Source of the DNA: Luteipulveratus flavus
Lineage (GTDB): Bacteria; Actinomycetota; Actinomycetes; Actinomycetales; Dermatophilaceae
Reading direction: 5' to 3'
DNA: 64,000 nucleotides
Assembly (NCBI RefSeq): GCF_029439465.1
Contig: NZ_JAROAV010000028.1
Location: 434,001-498,000, forward strand
The translations under genes and the position numbers were made by a program. The notes below the pieces were generated by a model. It ran no database searches and was not told where the DNA came from. It worked only from the letters and a program-made list of their open reading frames with translations. Numbering within the stretch: position 1 is the stretch's first letter; each line of letters begins with the position of its first letter. Shown one piece after another: positions 52,489 to 62,951 of this stretch.

Positions 52489-54125
52489 ACGCGCTGATGC
52501 CGATGCAGACCACGGTCGGGAACTCCACCGTCAACATCGTGATCTTCGCGGTGTTCGTCGCGATCACGCTCGCGATCGTCATCCGCGCCTCGCGCAACAA
52601 CCGCACGGCGGCGGACTACTACGCCGGCGGTCGCGCCTTCACCGGACGCCAGAACGGCATCGCCATCGCGGGTGACTACCTGTCGGCGGCGTCGTTCCTG
52701 GGCATCGCCGGTGCGATCGCGCTCAACGGGTACGACGGCTTCCTCTACTCGATCGGGTTCCTGGTCGCGTGGCTCGTGGCCCTGCTGCTCGTGGCCGAGC
52801 TGCTCCGGAACACAGGCCGATTCACCATGGCGGACGTCCTGTCGTTCCGCCTCCGGCAGGGGCCGGTCCGGACGGCCGCCGCGATCTCGACGCTCACGGT
52901 CAGCTTCTTCTACCTGCTCGCTCAGATGGCCGGAGCAGGCGGACTCGTCTCGCTCCTGCTCGGCATCGAGGGGGTCAACGCCCAGCGCGTGGTCATCGCG
53001 ATCGTCGGCGTCATCATGGTGTTCTACGTCCTCGTCGGCGGCATGAAGGGCACCACCTGGGTGCAGATCGTCAAGGCGGTGCTGCTGATCATCGGCGCCG
53101 CGGTGATGACCGTCTGGGTGCTGGTGAAGTACGACGTCAACCTGTCCCACCTCCTGCAGGGCGCGATCGACAACTCGCCGAAGGCCGGCGAGAACATCCT
53201 CGGTCCGGGGCTGCAGTACGGCAAGACCGAGACGACCCAGCTCGACTTCGTCTCTCTCGGCCTCGCGCTCGTCCTCGGCACCGCGGGTCTCCCCCACGTG
53301 CTGATGCGCTTCTACACGGTCCCGACGTCCAAGGACGCACGGAAGTCCGTCGCCTGGGCCATCTGGCTGATCGGGTTCTTCTACCTGTTCACCCTGGTGC
53401 TCGGGTACGGCGCCGCGGCCCTGGTCGGGCCGGAGAAGATCGCCGCCGCGCCGGGCAAGGTCAACTCCGCTGCGCCCCTGCTCGCGTTCGAGCTCGGCGG
53501 CGAGGTCCTGCTCGGGCTCATCTCCGCCGTGGCGTTCGCGACGATCCTCGCGGTGGTCGCCGGCCTGACGATCACGGCGAGCGCGTCCTTCGCGCACGAC
53601 GTGTACGCCAACGTCATCAAGAAGGGCACGGTCACGCCGGAGCGCGAGGTGCGGGTGGCCCGGATCACCGCCCTGGTCATCGGTGCGGTCGCGATCGTGG
53701 GAGGTATCTTCGCCAACGGTCAGAACGTCGCCTTCCTGGTCGCGCTGGCCTTCGCGATCGCCGCGAGCGCCAACCTGCCGACGATCCTGTACTCGCTGTT
53801 CTGGAAGCGGTTCAACACCCGCGGTGCCCTGTGGTCCATCTATGGCGGCCTGATCTCGGCGCTGGTGCTGATCGTGTTCAGCCCGGTGGTGTCGGGGAAG
53901 CCGGCCGGGCCGGACGGCAAGAGCCTGTCGATGATCACCGACACCTCGGTCGACTTCCACTGGTTCCCGCTGGACAACCCCGGCATCGTGTCGATCCCGC
54001 TCGGGTTCTTCCTCGGCTGGCTCGGCAGCGTGACCAGCAAGGAGCGGTCCGACCCCGACCGGTACGCCGAGATGGAAGTGCGCTCGCTGACCGGAGCGGG
54101 CGCCGAGAAGGCCGTCCAGCACTAG
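52485..54125 (+). CDS. actP: Cation/acetate symporter ActP
   Basis: 546 residues with about 13 helices in the sodium:solute symporter fold. RNNRTAADYYAGGRAFTGRQ and GDYLSAASFLGIAG are conserved SSS motifs, with FYTVPTSKDARKS later. With DUF485 upstream it is the acetate permease of the actP type, taking up acetate or propionate. Under the CRP-like site at 52091. Confidence 0.93.
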   Translation: MNALMPMQTTVGNSTVNIVIFAVFVAITLAIVIRASRNNRTAADYYAGGRAFTGRQNGIAIAGDYLSAASFLGIAGAIALNGYDGFLYSIGFLVAWLVALLLVAELLRNTGRFTMADVLSFRLRQGPVRTAAAISTLTVSFFYLLAQMAGAGGLVSLLLGIEGVNAQRVVIAIVGVIMVFYVLVGGMKGTTWVQIVKAVLLIIGAAVMTVWVLVKYDVNLSHLLQGAIDNSPKAGENILGPGLQYGKTETTQLDFVSLGLALVLGTAGLPHVLMRFYTVPTSKDARKSVAWAIWLIGFFYLFTLVLGYGAAALVGPEKIAAAPGKVNSAAPLLAFELGGEVLLGLISAVAFATILAVVAGLTITASASFAHDVYANVIKKGTVTPEREVRVARITALVIGAVAIVGGIFANGQNVAFLVALAFAIAASANLPTILYSLFWKRFNTRGALWSIYGGLISALVLIVFSPVVSGKPAGPDGKSLSMITDTSVDFHWFPLDNPGIVSIPLGFFLGWLGSVTSKERSDPDRYAEMEVRSLTGAGAEKAVQH

Positions 54126-54135
54126 GTCCGTACGA

Positions 54136-54170
54136 CGGTGGGCCGGTCGCGTCTCGCGGCCGGCCCACCG
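54136..54170 (+). terminator. Hairpin terminator after actP
   Basis: 11-bp stem CGGTGGGCCGG/CCGGCCCACCG with a 13-base loop, ten bases past the actP stop. Confidence 0.7.
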
Positions 54171-54365
54171 CTCGCGTGCAGCCGAGCCCGACCTCGACAC
54201 GCGACCGCTCGGGACCCTCCTCAGCACCAACCGACCCCCGCGACCGCGACAAGCGACCGTTCGGGGCACTCCTCGGAGCTCGTGGCCGCAGGGGTCGGAT
54301 CGGTGCCGCGCAGACGGTACTCGTCGCCTCGGCGAGGTCTCGGTGAGCAGCTGACGGACGCTGCA

Positions 54366-54396
54366 GGCCCCGGACGTCACCGAGACGTCCGGGGCC
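54366..54396 (-). terminator. Hairpin terminator after GH18-like gene
   Basis: 13-bp perfect stem GGCCCCGGACGTC with loop ACCGA, 20 bases beyond the minus-strand stop at 54416. Confidence 0.75.
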
Positions 54397-54415
54397 GCAG
54401 TTGGGTCCGACCGGA

Positions 54416-55384
54416 TCAGCCGGCCGCGGTGAACACCTTGGTGAAGTCCAGCGGGGCGCCGTCGACACCGGAGCAGGTCGGTTGCGCGCCGCCGCCCGGG
54501 CAGGGCTGGTCGCGCCCGACGGACCAGAACGCCAGTCGTCCGACGCCCTGCTCCTTCGCCCAGGCGACGATCGCGCGGGCGTCGTCCTGCGAGACCGTCT
54601 CTCCGGCACTGTCGTTCGCGCCGATCATCGGAGTCACGCCGATGTTGGCCCACGTCACGTCGAGGCCGCTCTCCTGCGCGGCGCTGAGCGTGCCGGCGGC
54701 TGCGGTCCTGGCCGCCCCCGCCATGTCGTCGACCGGGTGGCCGTAGTCCATGACCATCGCGTTGATGACGTCCAGCCGTACGCCCTGGGCTGCTGCCGCG
54801 GCGAGGAAGGCGCGCCCGGTGTCGACCGGCCCGGTCTCCAGCACCGGGATCGTCACGGACACCTGCAGACCCGGGTTGCGGTCCTGCAGCGCCTTGATCG
54901 CGCGGAACCGCCGCTCCACCGAGGCGGTGTCGCCGATCGCGCCGCCCTCGACGTCGAAGTCGATCTTGCTGACCTGGTACTTGTCGATGACGCTCTGGTA
55001 CGCCGCGGTCAGCGCCGCCTCGTCCGTGCACGACTGGCCGAGCTCGATGCCGCCCGCTCCACCGAAGGAGATGATCGGCTCGGCGCCCGCGGCCCGCGCG
55101 CGGTCGATCCGCGGGTTGACCGTGGAGTCCTCGATGCCGAGCGTGTCGCCCCAGATGGGCTTGCACCCGGAGCCGAGCACGAAGGCTGCCGTGAACGTAC
55201 GCAGGCCGCCGTCCGCGATCGCGCGGTCCAGCATGTCGGCACTGTTGGCGGAGAGGTCGACGTACGGCGCCACCTGGGTGCCCTCGACCTCCTGTGCCCG
55301 CGCGCTCCCGGTCGGCAGGACGGTCCCGACGGCCAGCGCGGACGCCGCGGCGAGGCCTGCGGTGGCCAGCGCGACGCGGCTCAT
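54416..55384 (-). CDS. Secreted glycoside hydrolase family 18-like protein
   Basis: 322 residues with a signal peptide (VALATAGLAAASALAVGTVL, cleavage near ARA-Q). GH18 barrel: ISFGGAGGIELGQ, catalytic region SKIDFDVEGG (DxxDxDxE with Glu as acid), and INAMVMDYGHP. Chitinase-type enzyme probably degrading chitin or peptidoglycan-like polymers. Overlaps the upstream glucanase gene by four bases; together a polymer-degrading pair. Confidence 0.85.
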   Translation of the reverse strand: MSRVALATAGLAAASALAVGTVLPTGSARAQEVEGTQVAPYVDLSANSADMLDRAIADGGLRTFTAAFVLGSGCKPIWGDTLGIEDSTVNPRIDRARAAGAEPIISFGGAGGIELGQSCTDEAALTAAYQSVIDKYQVSKIDFDVEGGAIGDTASVERRFRAIKALQDRNPGLQVSVTIPVLETGPVDTGRAFLAAAAAQGVRLDVINAMVMDYGHPVDDMAGAARTAAAGTLSAAQESGLDVTWANIGVTPMIGANDSAGETVSQDDARAIVAWAKEQGVGRLAFWSVGRDQPCPGGGAQPTCSGVDGAPLDFTKVFTAAG

Positions 55385-56583
55385 CGGACGCCCTGCCCGA
55401 ACGAGCTCAGCGTGATGGACGCCGAGCGCGGGTCGTCCGCGTGCACGAGTGACTCGAAGTTGCCCACGTCGTCGTACGCGAACGCGTACGCCTTGCCGTC
55501 GATCATGTTGGCGTGGACGGCCTTGGCGTACAGGTTGGTCGGCGAGGTCCGGTAGAAGTCAGCAGCGCTCGTGCTCGGCTGGGTGTCGATGGTGCCGAGT
55601 GTTCCGCGGTTGAGCGCGGCGCAGAGAGTGCGCGAGATCGGGCCCACGACCTGGTCGTTCGGCGAAGGGAGGTCGCCGTCGCAGCCCCAGACGCTGGCGC
55701 TGCTCGGCTTGTTGAAGGACGCCACCTGCGCGCCGGACCCATCGGTGAACGTCATCACGTTGCCGGAGGTGTGGCCGAAGAACTTGGTGTCCGGGCGGTC
55801 GCCGAACGGCTGCACGGTGAGCGTCTTGGAGGCGTACGCGTCCCACGCCGAGCTGATGTAGGAGTCGAGGTAGCCGGGGTCCAGCTGGCCGGCGCCGGCG
55901 GCCTTCCCGGGCGCGAGCACGCGCAGCACGGTGCCGTCGGACCGGGTGTAGACCGACCGCGACCACGCCGGGTCGGAGCGGAGCGTGTCGATGACCGCCT
56001 GCCGGCCGCCCGGCTTCGGCTCGCCGGTGGTGCTCGTCGAGCCGTCGCTCCCGGTCACCGAGACGGCGTGCGGGACGGCGAACATGTCGACCTGGGAGCT
56101 GTTCAGCCAGAGGCCGCCGTCGTTGTAGGTGAACTCGCTCCAGTCGAAGAGGATGTCGCGGTTCGCATCCCCCTCGGCCCACGGCGCTGGCTGCACCAGA
56201 CCGTCCGGCGTCAGCCTGAAGTCCAGCTTGGAGCCGAGCGAGAAGTAGACCCGCCCGGAGAAGCCCCGGGGCACGTTGATCGTGCCGCTGCCGCCGTTAC
56301 CCGGACCGGGGATCGCGACGTCGGGCGCGGGCGACGGTGGGTTCTGACCGGCCGGCCAGGGCGTGAACGCGCCTGCCTGGTTCACGTAGCCGAGCCGGCC
56401 GCTGCCGAGGTCGGTGCCGATGACGTACAGGTACGTCGCATCGCCCCGTCCGGTGCTGTTGCCCACCACGACCGGCAGGACGTCCGGTGGGAGTGCGTCG
56501 ACCGGTGACGCGACGGCGACGCCCACAGGGGCGATGAGGGTGGCGGCCAGCAGAGCGTTGCGGACTCGTGTCTGGAGCTGCAC
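55381..56583 (-). CDS. Secreted GH64-like beta-1,3-glucanase
   Basis: 400 residues from GTG 56583 (GAGGAGAG upstream). Signal peptide TLIAPVGVAVASPVDA. The thaumatin-like beta domain includes GGSGTINVPRGFSGRVYFSL, DWSEFTYNDGGLWLNSSQVD and VPHAVSVTG, followed by a second domain (DTLRSDPAWSRSVY..., CAALNRGTLG). This is the GH64 laminaripentaose-producing glucanase pattern. Likely attacks fungal beta-glucan. Confidence 0.85.
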   Translation of the reverse strand: MQLQTRVRNALLAATLIAPVGVAVASPVDALPPDVLPVVVGNSTGRGDATYLYVIGTDLGSGRLGYVNQAGAFTPWPAGQNPPSPAPDVAIPGPGNGGSGTINVPRGFSGRVYFSLGSKLDFRLTPDGLVQPAPWAEGDANRDILFDWSEFTYNDGGLWLNSSQVDMFAVPHAVSVTGSDGSTSTTGEPKPGGRQAVIDTLRSDPAWSRSVYTRSDGTVLRVLAPGKAAGAGQLDPGYLDSYISSAWDAYASKTLTVQPFGDRPDTKFFGHTSGNVMTFTDGSGAQVASFNKPSSASVWGCDGDLPSPNDQVVGPISRTLCAALNRGTLGTIDTQPSTSAADFYRTSPTNLYAKAVHANMIDGKAYAFAYDDVGNFESLVHADDPRSASITLSSFGQGVR

Positions 56584-56769
56584 GACAAATCTCTCCTCTG
56601 ATCGGTTACATCGTTGGATCACTCCTGCCTACCGAAGCCCTGGTCAGCGGCAGGTCATCCGGATGACCCCGATGTGCACGGATATGTACGGAGGTCGTTG
56701 CGAAAAGCCGCGCACTCGGACCAGATTCGGTCCCATGCCGATCACCGCGCCGCCCGGGCGGCCGCTCCG

Positions 56770-57408
56770 ATGAGGGAGGTCACCGCTGCTGACGCGGTCC
56801 GCGACGTACTGCTGCGCCTCCGGCACTCGACGCACCTCCTGCTCGGGATCGCCGGTCCGCCGGCATCCGGGAAGTCGACGCTCGCCGCCGAGGTCGCCGA
56901 CGCGGCGTCGCGGTCCGGCATCAGCGCCGTCGTGGTGCCGATGGACGGTTTCCACCTCGCTCAGTCGGTCCTCGACGCCCGCGGGCTCGCCGGGGTGAAG
57001 GGCGCCGCGGACACCTTCGACGCGGCCGGGTTCGTGGCCCTGCTGAGGCGCATCCGCGCGGCCGACTCCACGGTGTGGGCGCCGGCGTTCGACCGGGCGC
57101 TGGAGAACGCGGTCGCGGGCAGCATCGAGGTGCCGCCGGACGTCCGGCTGGTCGTCACCGAGGGCAACTACCTCCTGGACGACACTCCCCCGTGGCGTGA
57201 CATCGCGCCCCTGCTGGAGGAGACCTGGTACGTCCGGCTCGACGACGACGTACGCCGCGCGCGCCTCGTCGCTCGCCACGAGGCGTACGGCCGCACCCAC
57301 GACGAGGCCGTCTCTCGCGCGTACGGCACCGACGAGCACAACGCGGTACGGATCGCGGCTAGTGTCCATCGCGCCGACCGCGTCGTCCTGGCGCCCGAGC
57401 GGTCCTGA
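56770..57408 (+). CDS. P-loop nucleoside/pantothenate-type kinase
   Basis: 212 residues. Walker A GPPASGKST at 29-37, substrate loop PMDGFHLAQSVLD, VKGAADTFDAAGF, and TEGNYLLDDTPPW, as in the uridine kinase/PRK/pantothenate kinase group. Phosphorylates a small hydroxyl compound; which one is open. Divergent from the glucanase gene. Confidence 0.88.
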   Translation: MREVTAADAVRDVLLRLRHSTHLLLGIAGPPASGKSTLAAEVADAASRSGISAVVVPMDGFHLAQSVLDARGLAGVKGAADTFDAAGFVALLRRIRAADSTVWAPAFDRALENAVAGSIEVPPDVRLVVTEGNYLLDDTPPWRDIAPLLEETWYVRLDDDVRRARLVARHEAYGRTHDEAVSRAYGTDEHNAVRIAASVHRADRVVLAPERS

Positions 57409-57488
57409 GGGATCCGTCCGGGCGTCGGTGACGTCCAACGGCGCGTACGCCCGCACTCGCGGGGTCGCTCGGGGCTCGAGGAGACACG

Positions 57489-58478
57489 ATGAACATCAGG
57501 ACGCGGGTGAGCGCTCTCGCCGCCGTCATCACGGCAGCGACGCTGCTGTCCGGGTGCCAGGAGGAGCAGGTCGTCACCGGCACCCCCTCGGCGAACGCCT
57601 CGAGCGGGCAGCGCAGCGACAGCAGCACGTCCTCCGGGGCCACGAGCGGCGACGCGACCCCCGGGGCCGACGGCACGGACGCCGGCCGTCGGGAGCACCT
57701 CACCGACAAGGGCGGGTACGTCGTCCAGGGCTCCAAGGTCACCTTCGTCTACAACAACGGCGTGCGCTACGTCCTCGACGTGGGCGCCCCGGTCGGTGAC
57801 CGGACCACGATCCGCAACGGCACCGGGACCCTCACCCTCAAGGACACCACCGCGACCTGGGTCGACCTGCGCAGCCGCTCCACCAGCACGGTCGACGGGC
57901 AGGGCGCCGGCACCGTCATCGACAAGACGGGTGCGATCGTCGTCGCCCCGGACGGCAGCACCACCTGCGCCAACGGTCAGGGCCTGCAGTTCGTCGGCTC
58001 GGACGGCAGCAAGGGACAGGCGAGCAAGAACGGCGCGTTCTTCGTGGACGCCGACGGCAAGAAGACCTCGTACGGCAGCCCGACCGCCGGCGGCCGGGCG
58101 GCCGGCCGGTTCACGGTCTGCAACATCGACAAGCAGGTGAGCGTCGATCTCTACTCCGACGTGCTGTTCGACTTCGACAAGGCGACGCTGACCCCGGCCG
58201 GCGAGCTCGTGGTCGCGAGCGCGGCGAGCACCATCCGCGACGACGTCCGCGGCAAGGCGGTCAATGTCGTCGGCCACACCGACAGCACCGGGAGCGCCGA
58301 CTACAACGCCTCGCTCGGGCTGCGCCGGGCGAACGCCGTCGCGACGAAGCTGCGCACCCAGGTGCCCGGGATCCGCCTCGAGGTCAGCACCGCCGGCGAG
58401 ACGCAGCCGGCCGCGAGCAACGCCACCGAGGCGGGGCGGGCGAAGAACCGCCGCGTGACCATCAGCTACGCGCGCTGA
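57489..58478 (+). CDS. OmpA-domain lipoprotein
   Basis: 329 residues. Lipobox LSGC (Cys24 region), Ser/Thr/Gly linker, a beta-rich region with repeated GxxxxxNG turns, and a C-terminal OmpA domain: VLFDFDKATLTPAGELVVAS, NVVGHTDSTGSADYNASLGL, RRANAVATKLR, AGRAKNRRVTISY. The OmpA domain binds peptidoglycan. GAGGAG before ATG 57489. Confidence 0.9.
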   Translation: MNIRTRVSALAAVITAATLLSGCQEEQVVTGTPSANASSGQRSDSSTSSGATSGDATPGADGTDAGRREHLTDKGGYVVQGSKVTFVYNNGVRYVLDVGAPVGDRTTIRNGTGTLTLKDTTATWVDLRSRSTSTVDGQGAGTVIDKTGAIVVAPDGSTTCANGQGLQFVGSDGSKGQASKNGAFFVDADGKKTSYGSPTAGGRAAGRFTVCNIDKQVSVDLYSDVLFDFDKATLTPAGELVVASAASTIRDDVRGKAVNVVGHTDSTGSADYNASLGLRRANAVATKLRTQVPGIRLEVSTAGETQPAASNATEAGRAKNRRVTISYAR

Positions 58479-58546
58479 CCGAGCGGGGTGGCGCGTCCAC
58501 CGCGCCACCCCGGTCCGGCGGTATCACCGGGAACCGTCGGCATTCT

Positions 58547-58567
58547 TGTGATGTGACGTACATCACA
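58547..58567. promoter_or_regulatory. Overlapping CRP-type dyads
   Basis: TGTGATGT-GACGT-ACATCACA forms 8-bp arms; the inner TGTGACGTACATCACA (58552-58567) is a perfect TGTGA-N6-TCACA site. 131 bases upstream of the next gene. Confidence 0.75.
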
Positions 58568-58698
58568 CAAATCTGTCGCGAGGGCCAACCGGTGGAGCAG
58601 CTCGTACGTCCTCCACACACTCGCAGCCACCCGGCTGCGGGTACGTCGGCTCCGGGGGACATCCCGGTCGACGGCAGAAGAAGGATCAAGGGGGGACC

Positions 58699-59292
58699 AT
58701 GTCCCGGTCACGCACCACCACCCGCCGCCCGCGACTCGCCACCGTGGCGTTCGTCGTCCTCGGGCTGCTCCTGGGCCTGCTCGGCCCACTCGTCGCATCA
58801 TCGCGCGCCAGCGCCACCGTCTGCGAAGCGCCGTGGGGGTCGCTTCCCAAGACGAGCTCCAGTCACACCACCAAGCCGCTGACCGGCGTCCGTACCGGCC
58901 AGCAGCTCTGCTACGACCGGCTCGTGCTCGACATCGGCCGGTCCGGAACAGGCGCCGTCGGGTACGACGTGCGCTATGTGTCCGTCGTCGGAGCCGAGGG
59001 CTCGGGTGCACCACTGCCCGTCCGCGGCGACGCCGACATCAAGGTGACCGTCAACGCGCCGGCGTACAACGTCAGCACCGGCGCGCCGACCTACACCCCG
59101 TCCAACCCGAACGAGCTGTCGAACGTGTCGGGCTACCGCACGTTCCGCCAGCTCCGCTGGGCCGGCTCGTTCGAGGGGCAGAGCACCATCGCCCTCGGCG
59201 TCCGCGCCCGGCTGCCGATGCGGGTCTTCGTCCTGAGCGACACCGACGGGTCCCGTCGGCTGGTCGTCGACGTCGCCCACCTCTGGTACTGA
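58699..59292 (+). CDS. Secreted AMIN-like domain protein
   Basis: 197 residues. Signal peptide FVVLGLLLGLLGPLVASSRA. The mature part is a single beta domain with CYDRLVLDIGRSG and RTFRQLRWAGSFEGQSTIAL ending VFVLSDTDGSRRLVVDVAHL, the AMIN-like pattern of actinobacterial exported proteins. Function likely in wall binding. Under the CRP-type dyad. Confidence 0.85.
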   Translation: MSRSRTTTRRPRLATVAFVVLGLLLGLLGPLVASSRASATVCEAPWGSLPKTSSSHTTKPLTGVRTGQQLCYDRLVLDIGRSGTGAVGYDVRYVSVVGAEGSGAPLPVRGDADIKVTVNAPAYNVSTGAPTYTPSNPNELSNVSGYRTFRQLRWAGSFEGQSTIALGVRARLPMRVFVLSDTDGSRRLVVDVAHLWY

Positions 59293-59318
59293 CCGCGGCC
59301 ACCACGCCGCACACACCA

Positions 59319-59352
59319 CGACGCGCCCACCCCGACCGGGGTGGGCGCGTCG
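59319..59352. terminator. Bidirectional hairpin terminator
   Basis: 15-bp perfect stem CGACGCGCCCACCCC with a four-base loop between convergent genes ending 59292 and 59363. Confidence 0.8.
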
Positions 59353-59362
59353 CTGCCGGCTG

Positions 59363-59749
59363 TCAGGGCTTGACCGCGAGCACCGGGCACGCCGCGTCCA
59401 GCAGCACCCGCTGTGCGGTCGAGCCGAGGATCAGCTTGCCGACCGGGGTGCGCCGCCGCAGGCCGACCACGATCAGGTCGGCCCCGACCTCCTCCGCCGC
59501 GTCGAGGATCAGGTCGGCGACGTCCGGGCCGAGCGGCTGCCGGACCTCGTGCTGCACCCCCGAGGCCTCCAGGTGGCTGCGCAGCCGGTCGACGTCCGCA
59601 CCCTGGCTGAACCGGGTGTCGACGTACGCGTCGCCGCGCGTCCCGTTGACCACGACCAGACGCGCGCCGGTACGGCGCGCCTCGACCAGCGCCTGCTCCA
59701 CCGCGGCCTCGCCGGGCGCACCCGTGACGTAGCCGACGACGATCGTCAT
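59363..59749 (-). CDS. Universal stress protein (UspA family)
   Basis: 128 residues. Rossmann-like Usp fold with [20 protein letters not shown], the ATP-binding GxxG-x9-GS/T signature, ending PVLAVKP. Its start overlaps the stop of tctA, so it joins the tct operon. Confidence 0.93.
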   Translation of the reverse strand: MTIVVGYVTGAPGEAAVEQALVEARRTGARLVVVNGTRGDAYVDTRFSQGADVDRLRSHLEASGVQHEVRQPLGPDVADLILDAAEEVGADLIVVGLRRRTPVGKLILGSTAQRVLLDAACPVLAVKP

Positions 59750-61248
59750 GAGGTCACCTCCTGGGTGGTGGGCCGACGCAGCCTGCCCACGACGAGCAGC
59801 CCGACCGCGCCGAGCACGATCAGCGCGTACACGATCTTCGCGACCGGCTCGGACACCAGGCCCGACCAGTCACCGCTGGACAGCTGCAGCGACTTGCGCA
59901 TGGCGCTCTCGACCCGCGGGCCGAGGATCACCCCGATGATCAGCGGCAGGACCGGGAGGCCGAACCGGCGCATCATCAGGCCCAGCAGCCCGAACACCAG
60001 CAGCAGCGCCAGGTCGAACCACTGCAGGTTGACCGCGAGCGCGCCCAGCGAGGCGAAGAACAGGATGCCGGCGTACAGGTACGGGCGGGGTGTCCGCAGC
60101 AGCCTCGCCCAGACCGGCGCGAGCGGCAGGTTCAGCACGAGCAGCAGCAGGTTGCCGATGAACAGGCTCGCGATGAGCGTCCAGATGAGGTCGCTCTGGC
60201 TGGTGAACAGCGTCGGACCGGGGTCGATGCCGTACCCGACCATCGCGGCCAGCATGACCGCCGCGGTGGCGTTCGTCGGCAGGCCGAGCGAGAGCATCGG
60301 CACCAGCGTGCCCGCGGCCGAGGCGTTGTTCGCGGCCTCCGGACCGGCGACGCCCTCGATCGCCCCCTTGCCGAACTCCTCCGGGTGCTTGGTCAGCCGG
60401 CGCTCGGTCACGTACGACAGGAAGGTCGGCAGCTCCGCACCTCCGGCCGGGACGGCGCCGAACGGGAACCCGTACGCCGTCCCGCGCAGCCACGGCTTCC
60501 ACGACCGGCGCCAGTCCTCCCGGCCCATCCACGGACGACCGACGGGCACGATCTCCTGCGGGCGGCGCCGCAGGTGCGCCGCGACCCAGAGCGCCTCGCC
60601 GATGGCGAAGATCGCGACCGCCACGACGACGATGTCGATGCCGTCGGACAGCAGCGGGATGCCGAACGTCAGGCGCGACTGGCCGGTCACGCTGTCGATG
60701 CCGACGAGCCCGATCGCCAGCCCGAGGAAGAGCGAGATGAACCCGCGCAGCTTGGACGAGCCCAGCACGGCGGTCACCGCGACCAGGGCGAGCACCATGA
60801 TCGCGAGGTAGGACGGGTCGCCGAGCTTGACCGCCTGGGTGGCAATGGTCGGGGCGAACAGCGCGAGCAGGGCGGTTCCGATCGCACCGGCGATGAACGA
60901 CCCGATCGCCGCCGTCGCGAGCGCCTGCGCCGCTCGGCCGGCCTTGGCCATCTTGTTGCCCTCGATCGCGGTGACCACCGAGGAGGACTCGCCCGGGGTG
61001 TTCAGCAGGATGGACGTGGTCGAGCCGCCGTACATGCCGCCGTAGTAGATGCCGGCGAACATGATGAACGCGCTCGCCGCGTCGACGTTGTACGTGACCG
61101 GTAGCAGCAGCGCGACCGTCATCGCCGGGCCGATGCCGGGCAGGACGCCCACCGCCGTACCGAGCAGGACACCGAGGCAGGCGAACATCAGGTTCATGGG
61201 GGTCAGGGCGGACGCGAACCCGTCCGCGAGGTGGCCGATGTTGCCCAT
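59746..61248 (-). CDS. tctA: Tripartite tricarboxylate transporter TctA
   Basis: 500 residues, ~12 helices. [16 protein letters not shown] and [20 protein letters not shown] are conserved TctA motifs. Large membrane component. Overlaps tctB by one base. Confidence 0.95.
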   Translation of the reverse strand: MGNIGHLADGFASALTPMNLMFACLGVLLGTAVGVLPGIGPAMTVALLLPVTYNVDAASAFIMFAGIYYGGMYGGSTTSILLNTPGESSSVVTAIEGNKMAKAGRAAQALATAAIGSFIAGAIGTALLALFAPTIATQAVKLGDPSYLAIMVLALVAVTAVLGSSKLRGFISLFLGLAIGLVGIDSVTGQSRLTFGIPLLSDGIDIVVVAVAIFAIGEALWVAAHLRRRPQEIVPVGRPWMGREDWRRSWKPWLRGTAYGFPFGAVPAGGAELPTFLSYVTERRLTKHPEEFGKGAIEGVAGPEAANNASAAGTLVPMLSLGLPTNATAAVMLAAMVGYGIDPGPTLFTSQSDLIWTLIASLFIGNLLLLVLNLPLAPVWARLLRTPRPYLYAGILFFASLGALAVNLQWFDLALLLVFGLLGLMMRRFGLPVLPLIIGVILGPRVESAMRKSLQLSSGDWSGLVSEPVAKIVYALIVLGAVGLLVVGRLRRPTTQEVTS

Positions 61249-61865
61249 CAGAGAATCCCGTCCAGAATGCCCGCCGGGAGCGGGACGCCGAGGCCGCTGT
61301 AGAACGCGTAGAAGGTGGCGACCGAGAGGGCCGTGCCGATCGCGAGGTCCCGCAACCAGGTTCGGCTGCCGAGGGTGAGCGAGCAGCCGGCGAAGAAGAG
61401 CGCACCGGAGATCGCCCAGCCGAGCACGTTCACGGTGGCGATCAGGAAGACGAAGACACCGACCAGCTTGGCGACCGTGGTCCAGTCGGCCCGCTGGGTG
61501 AGATCGATGTCCTCCCCCTCCTCCGCCTCCGGCACCGAGCCGCGCAGCACCGACACGGCCAGCAGCGCGGCGAGCACCAGCAGCGCCGCCGCCACGGCGT
61601 ACGGGAACGCCTTCGGCCCGACCGGGTCCAGCTTGGCGAAGTCGTTGCGCAGGCGCGAGGCGTCCACGGCAACGACCACGCCGAGCACCGCCAGGATGCC
61701 GATCAGCAGCAGCTGGGACAGGTCCCGCTCCCGCGCCGGCGGACTCGCAGCGGCCGTGGCTCCCGACGTCACTTCTCTCGGGTCGGCGCTCATACCTTCT
61801 GTCGCGCCTCTGGCCCTCACTCCGGGCCTCACTTCGTTCGTATCCTCGTTCGGGTCGGCGCTCAT
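61248..61865 (-). CDS. tctB: Tripartite tricarboxylate transporter TctB
   Basis: 205 residues with four helices in the last ~150. The N-terminus has two copies of MSADP (residues 1 and ~25), so a second ATG at 61793 could be the real start. ATG 61865 overlaps the tctC stop. Small membrane component. Confidence 0.85.
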   Translation of the reverse strand: MSADPNEDTNEVRPGVRARGATEGMSADPREVTSGATAAASPPARERDLSQLLLIGILAVLGVVVAVDASRLRNDFAKLDPVGPKAFPYAVAAALLVLAALLAVSVLRGSVPEAEEGEDIDLTQRADWTTVAKLVGVFVFLIATVNVLGWAISGALFFAGCSLTLGSRTWLRDLAIGTALSVATFYAFYSGLGVPLPAGILDGIL

Positions 61866-62854
61866 GCCAGTCCCAGCTCCTCGAGCGTCGTCTCGACGCG
61901 CTTGTCCTGCGCCTTCAGGAACGAGCCGAACTGGTCGCCCGTCAGGAACGCGTCCGTCCATCCGTTGTCCTGCAACGCCTTTCGCCACTCCGGGCTGTCG
62001 TGCATCCGCCGGAGCAGGGCGATCAGCTCCTTACGCCGTTCGGGTGAGACGCCGGGCGGCGCGAGAACGCCGCGCCAGTTGGTGAAGCTCAGGTTCACCC
62101 CGGCCTCCTTCAGCGTCGGCGCGTCGATGCCCGCCACCCGCTTGTCGCCGGAGACCGCGAGCACCCGGATCTGACCGCTCTTGATCTGCTCGGAGAACTC
62201 CCCGAGCCCCGTGGTCGCGATGTCGATCTTGGAGCCGAGCAGGGCGGGCAGCAGCTCGCCACCGCCGTCGTAGGAGATGAAGTTGACCTTCTTGGGGGTC
62301 ACGCCGACCGTTCGGGCGAGCTCCATCGGGAACAGGTGGTCCGGACCACCCGGAGCGGAGCCACCGCCGACGCGCAGCTTGCCCGGGTTCTTCTTCCAGG
62401 CGGCGACGACGTCGTCGATCGTCTTGTACGGCGAGCCCTTGGGGACGACGACGCCTTCCTGGTCCTCGATCAGCCGGGCCAACGGCGTCGCCTTGGAGGC
62501 GCGGGCGTCCGACTTGTTCGTGAACGTCGCCCCGACCACGCCGAGACCCATGGTCATCAGCAGGTCCTCGTTGCCCTTCTCGTTCTTCAGTCGGGACATC
62601 GCGACCGTCCCGCTGGCGCCGATCACGTTGAAGACCTCGAACCGGCCGGTGATGTCGTCGTCCTCCATCACCCGTACGGCGGTGCGGCCGGTGACGTCGT
62701 ACCCGCCGCCGGGACTGTTCGGGATCATCATCCGCAGCCGGGTCGACCCGGCGTCGTCGCCGCGGGTCACACCGCACGACGACAGCGGCAGGACCGCCGC
62801 GACGGTCATCGCCGTGACCGCCAGGAAGCGGCGTCTGGACGGGGGGTTCATCAT
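61862..62854 (-). CDS. tctC: Tripartite tricarboxylate transporter TctC
   Basis: 330 residues. [21 protein letters not shown] combines a twin-arginine-like start and lipobox SSC, so a membrane-anchored binding protein. [16 protein letters not shown] and [20 protein letters not shown] are TctC/Bug ligand motifs. Binds citrate or other carboxylates. ATG 62854 or 62851. Confidence 0.93.
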   Translation of the reverse strand: MMNPPSRRRFLAVTAMTVAAVLPLSSCGVTRGDDAGSTRLRMMIPNSPGGGYDVTGRTAVRVMEDDDITGRFEVFNVIGASGTVAMSRLKNEKGNEDLLMTMGLGVVGATFTNKSDARASKATPLARLIEDQEGVVVPKGSPYKTIDDVVAAWKKNPGKLRVGGGSAPGGPDHLFPMELARTVGVTPKKVNFISYDGGGELLPALLGSKIDIATTGLGEFSEQIKSGQIRVLAVSGDKRVAGIDAPTLKEAGVNLSFTNWRGVLAPPGVSPERRKELIALLRRMHDSPEWRKALQDNGWTDAFLTGDQFGSFLKAQDKRVETTLEELGLA

Positions 62855-62951
62855 CGGACCTCTCGGGTAGCGCGGCACGCTGTGCAGGGCCGATAGTGGC
62901 GCGCAGGTGTGGCGCAGGTCACCGTTGTGCACGCAAAGGAGGTTGTGTTCT

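Noticed and set aside
52413-55166. Open frame spanning actP and the GH18-like gene on the minus strand
   Set aside because: It is antisense to actP and out of frame with the GH18-like gene; low-complexity charged product.
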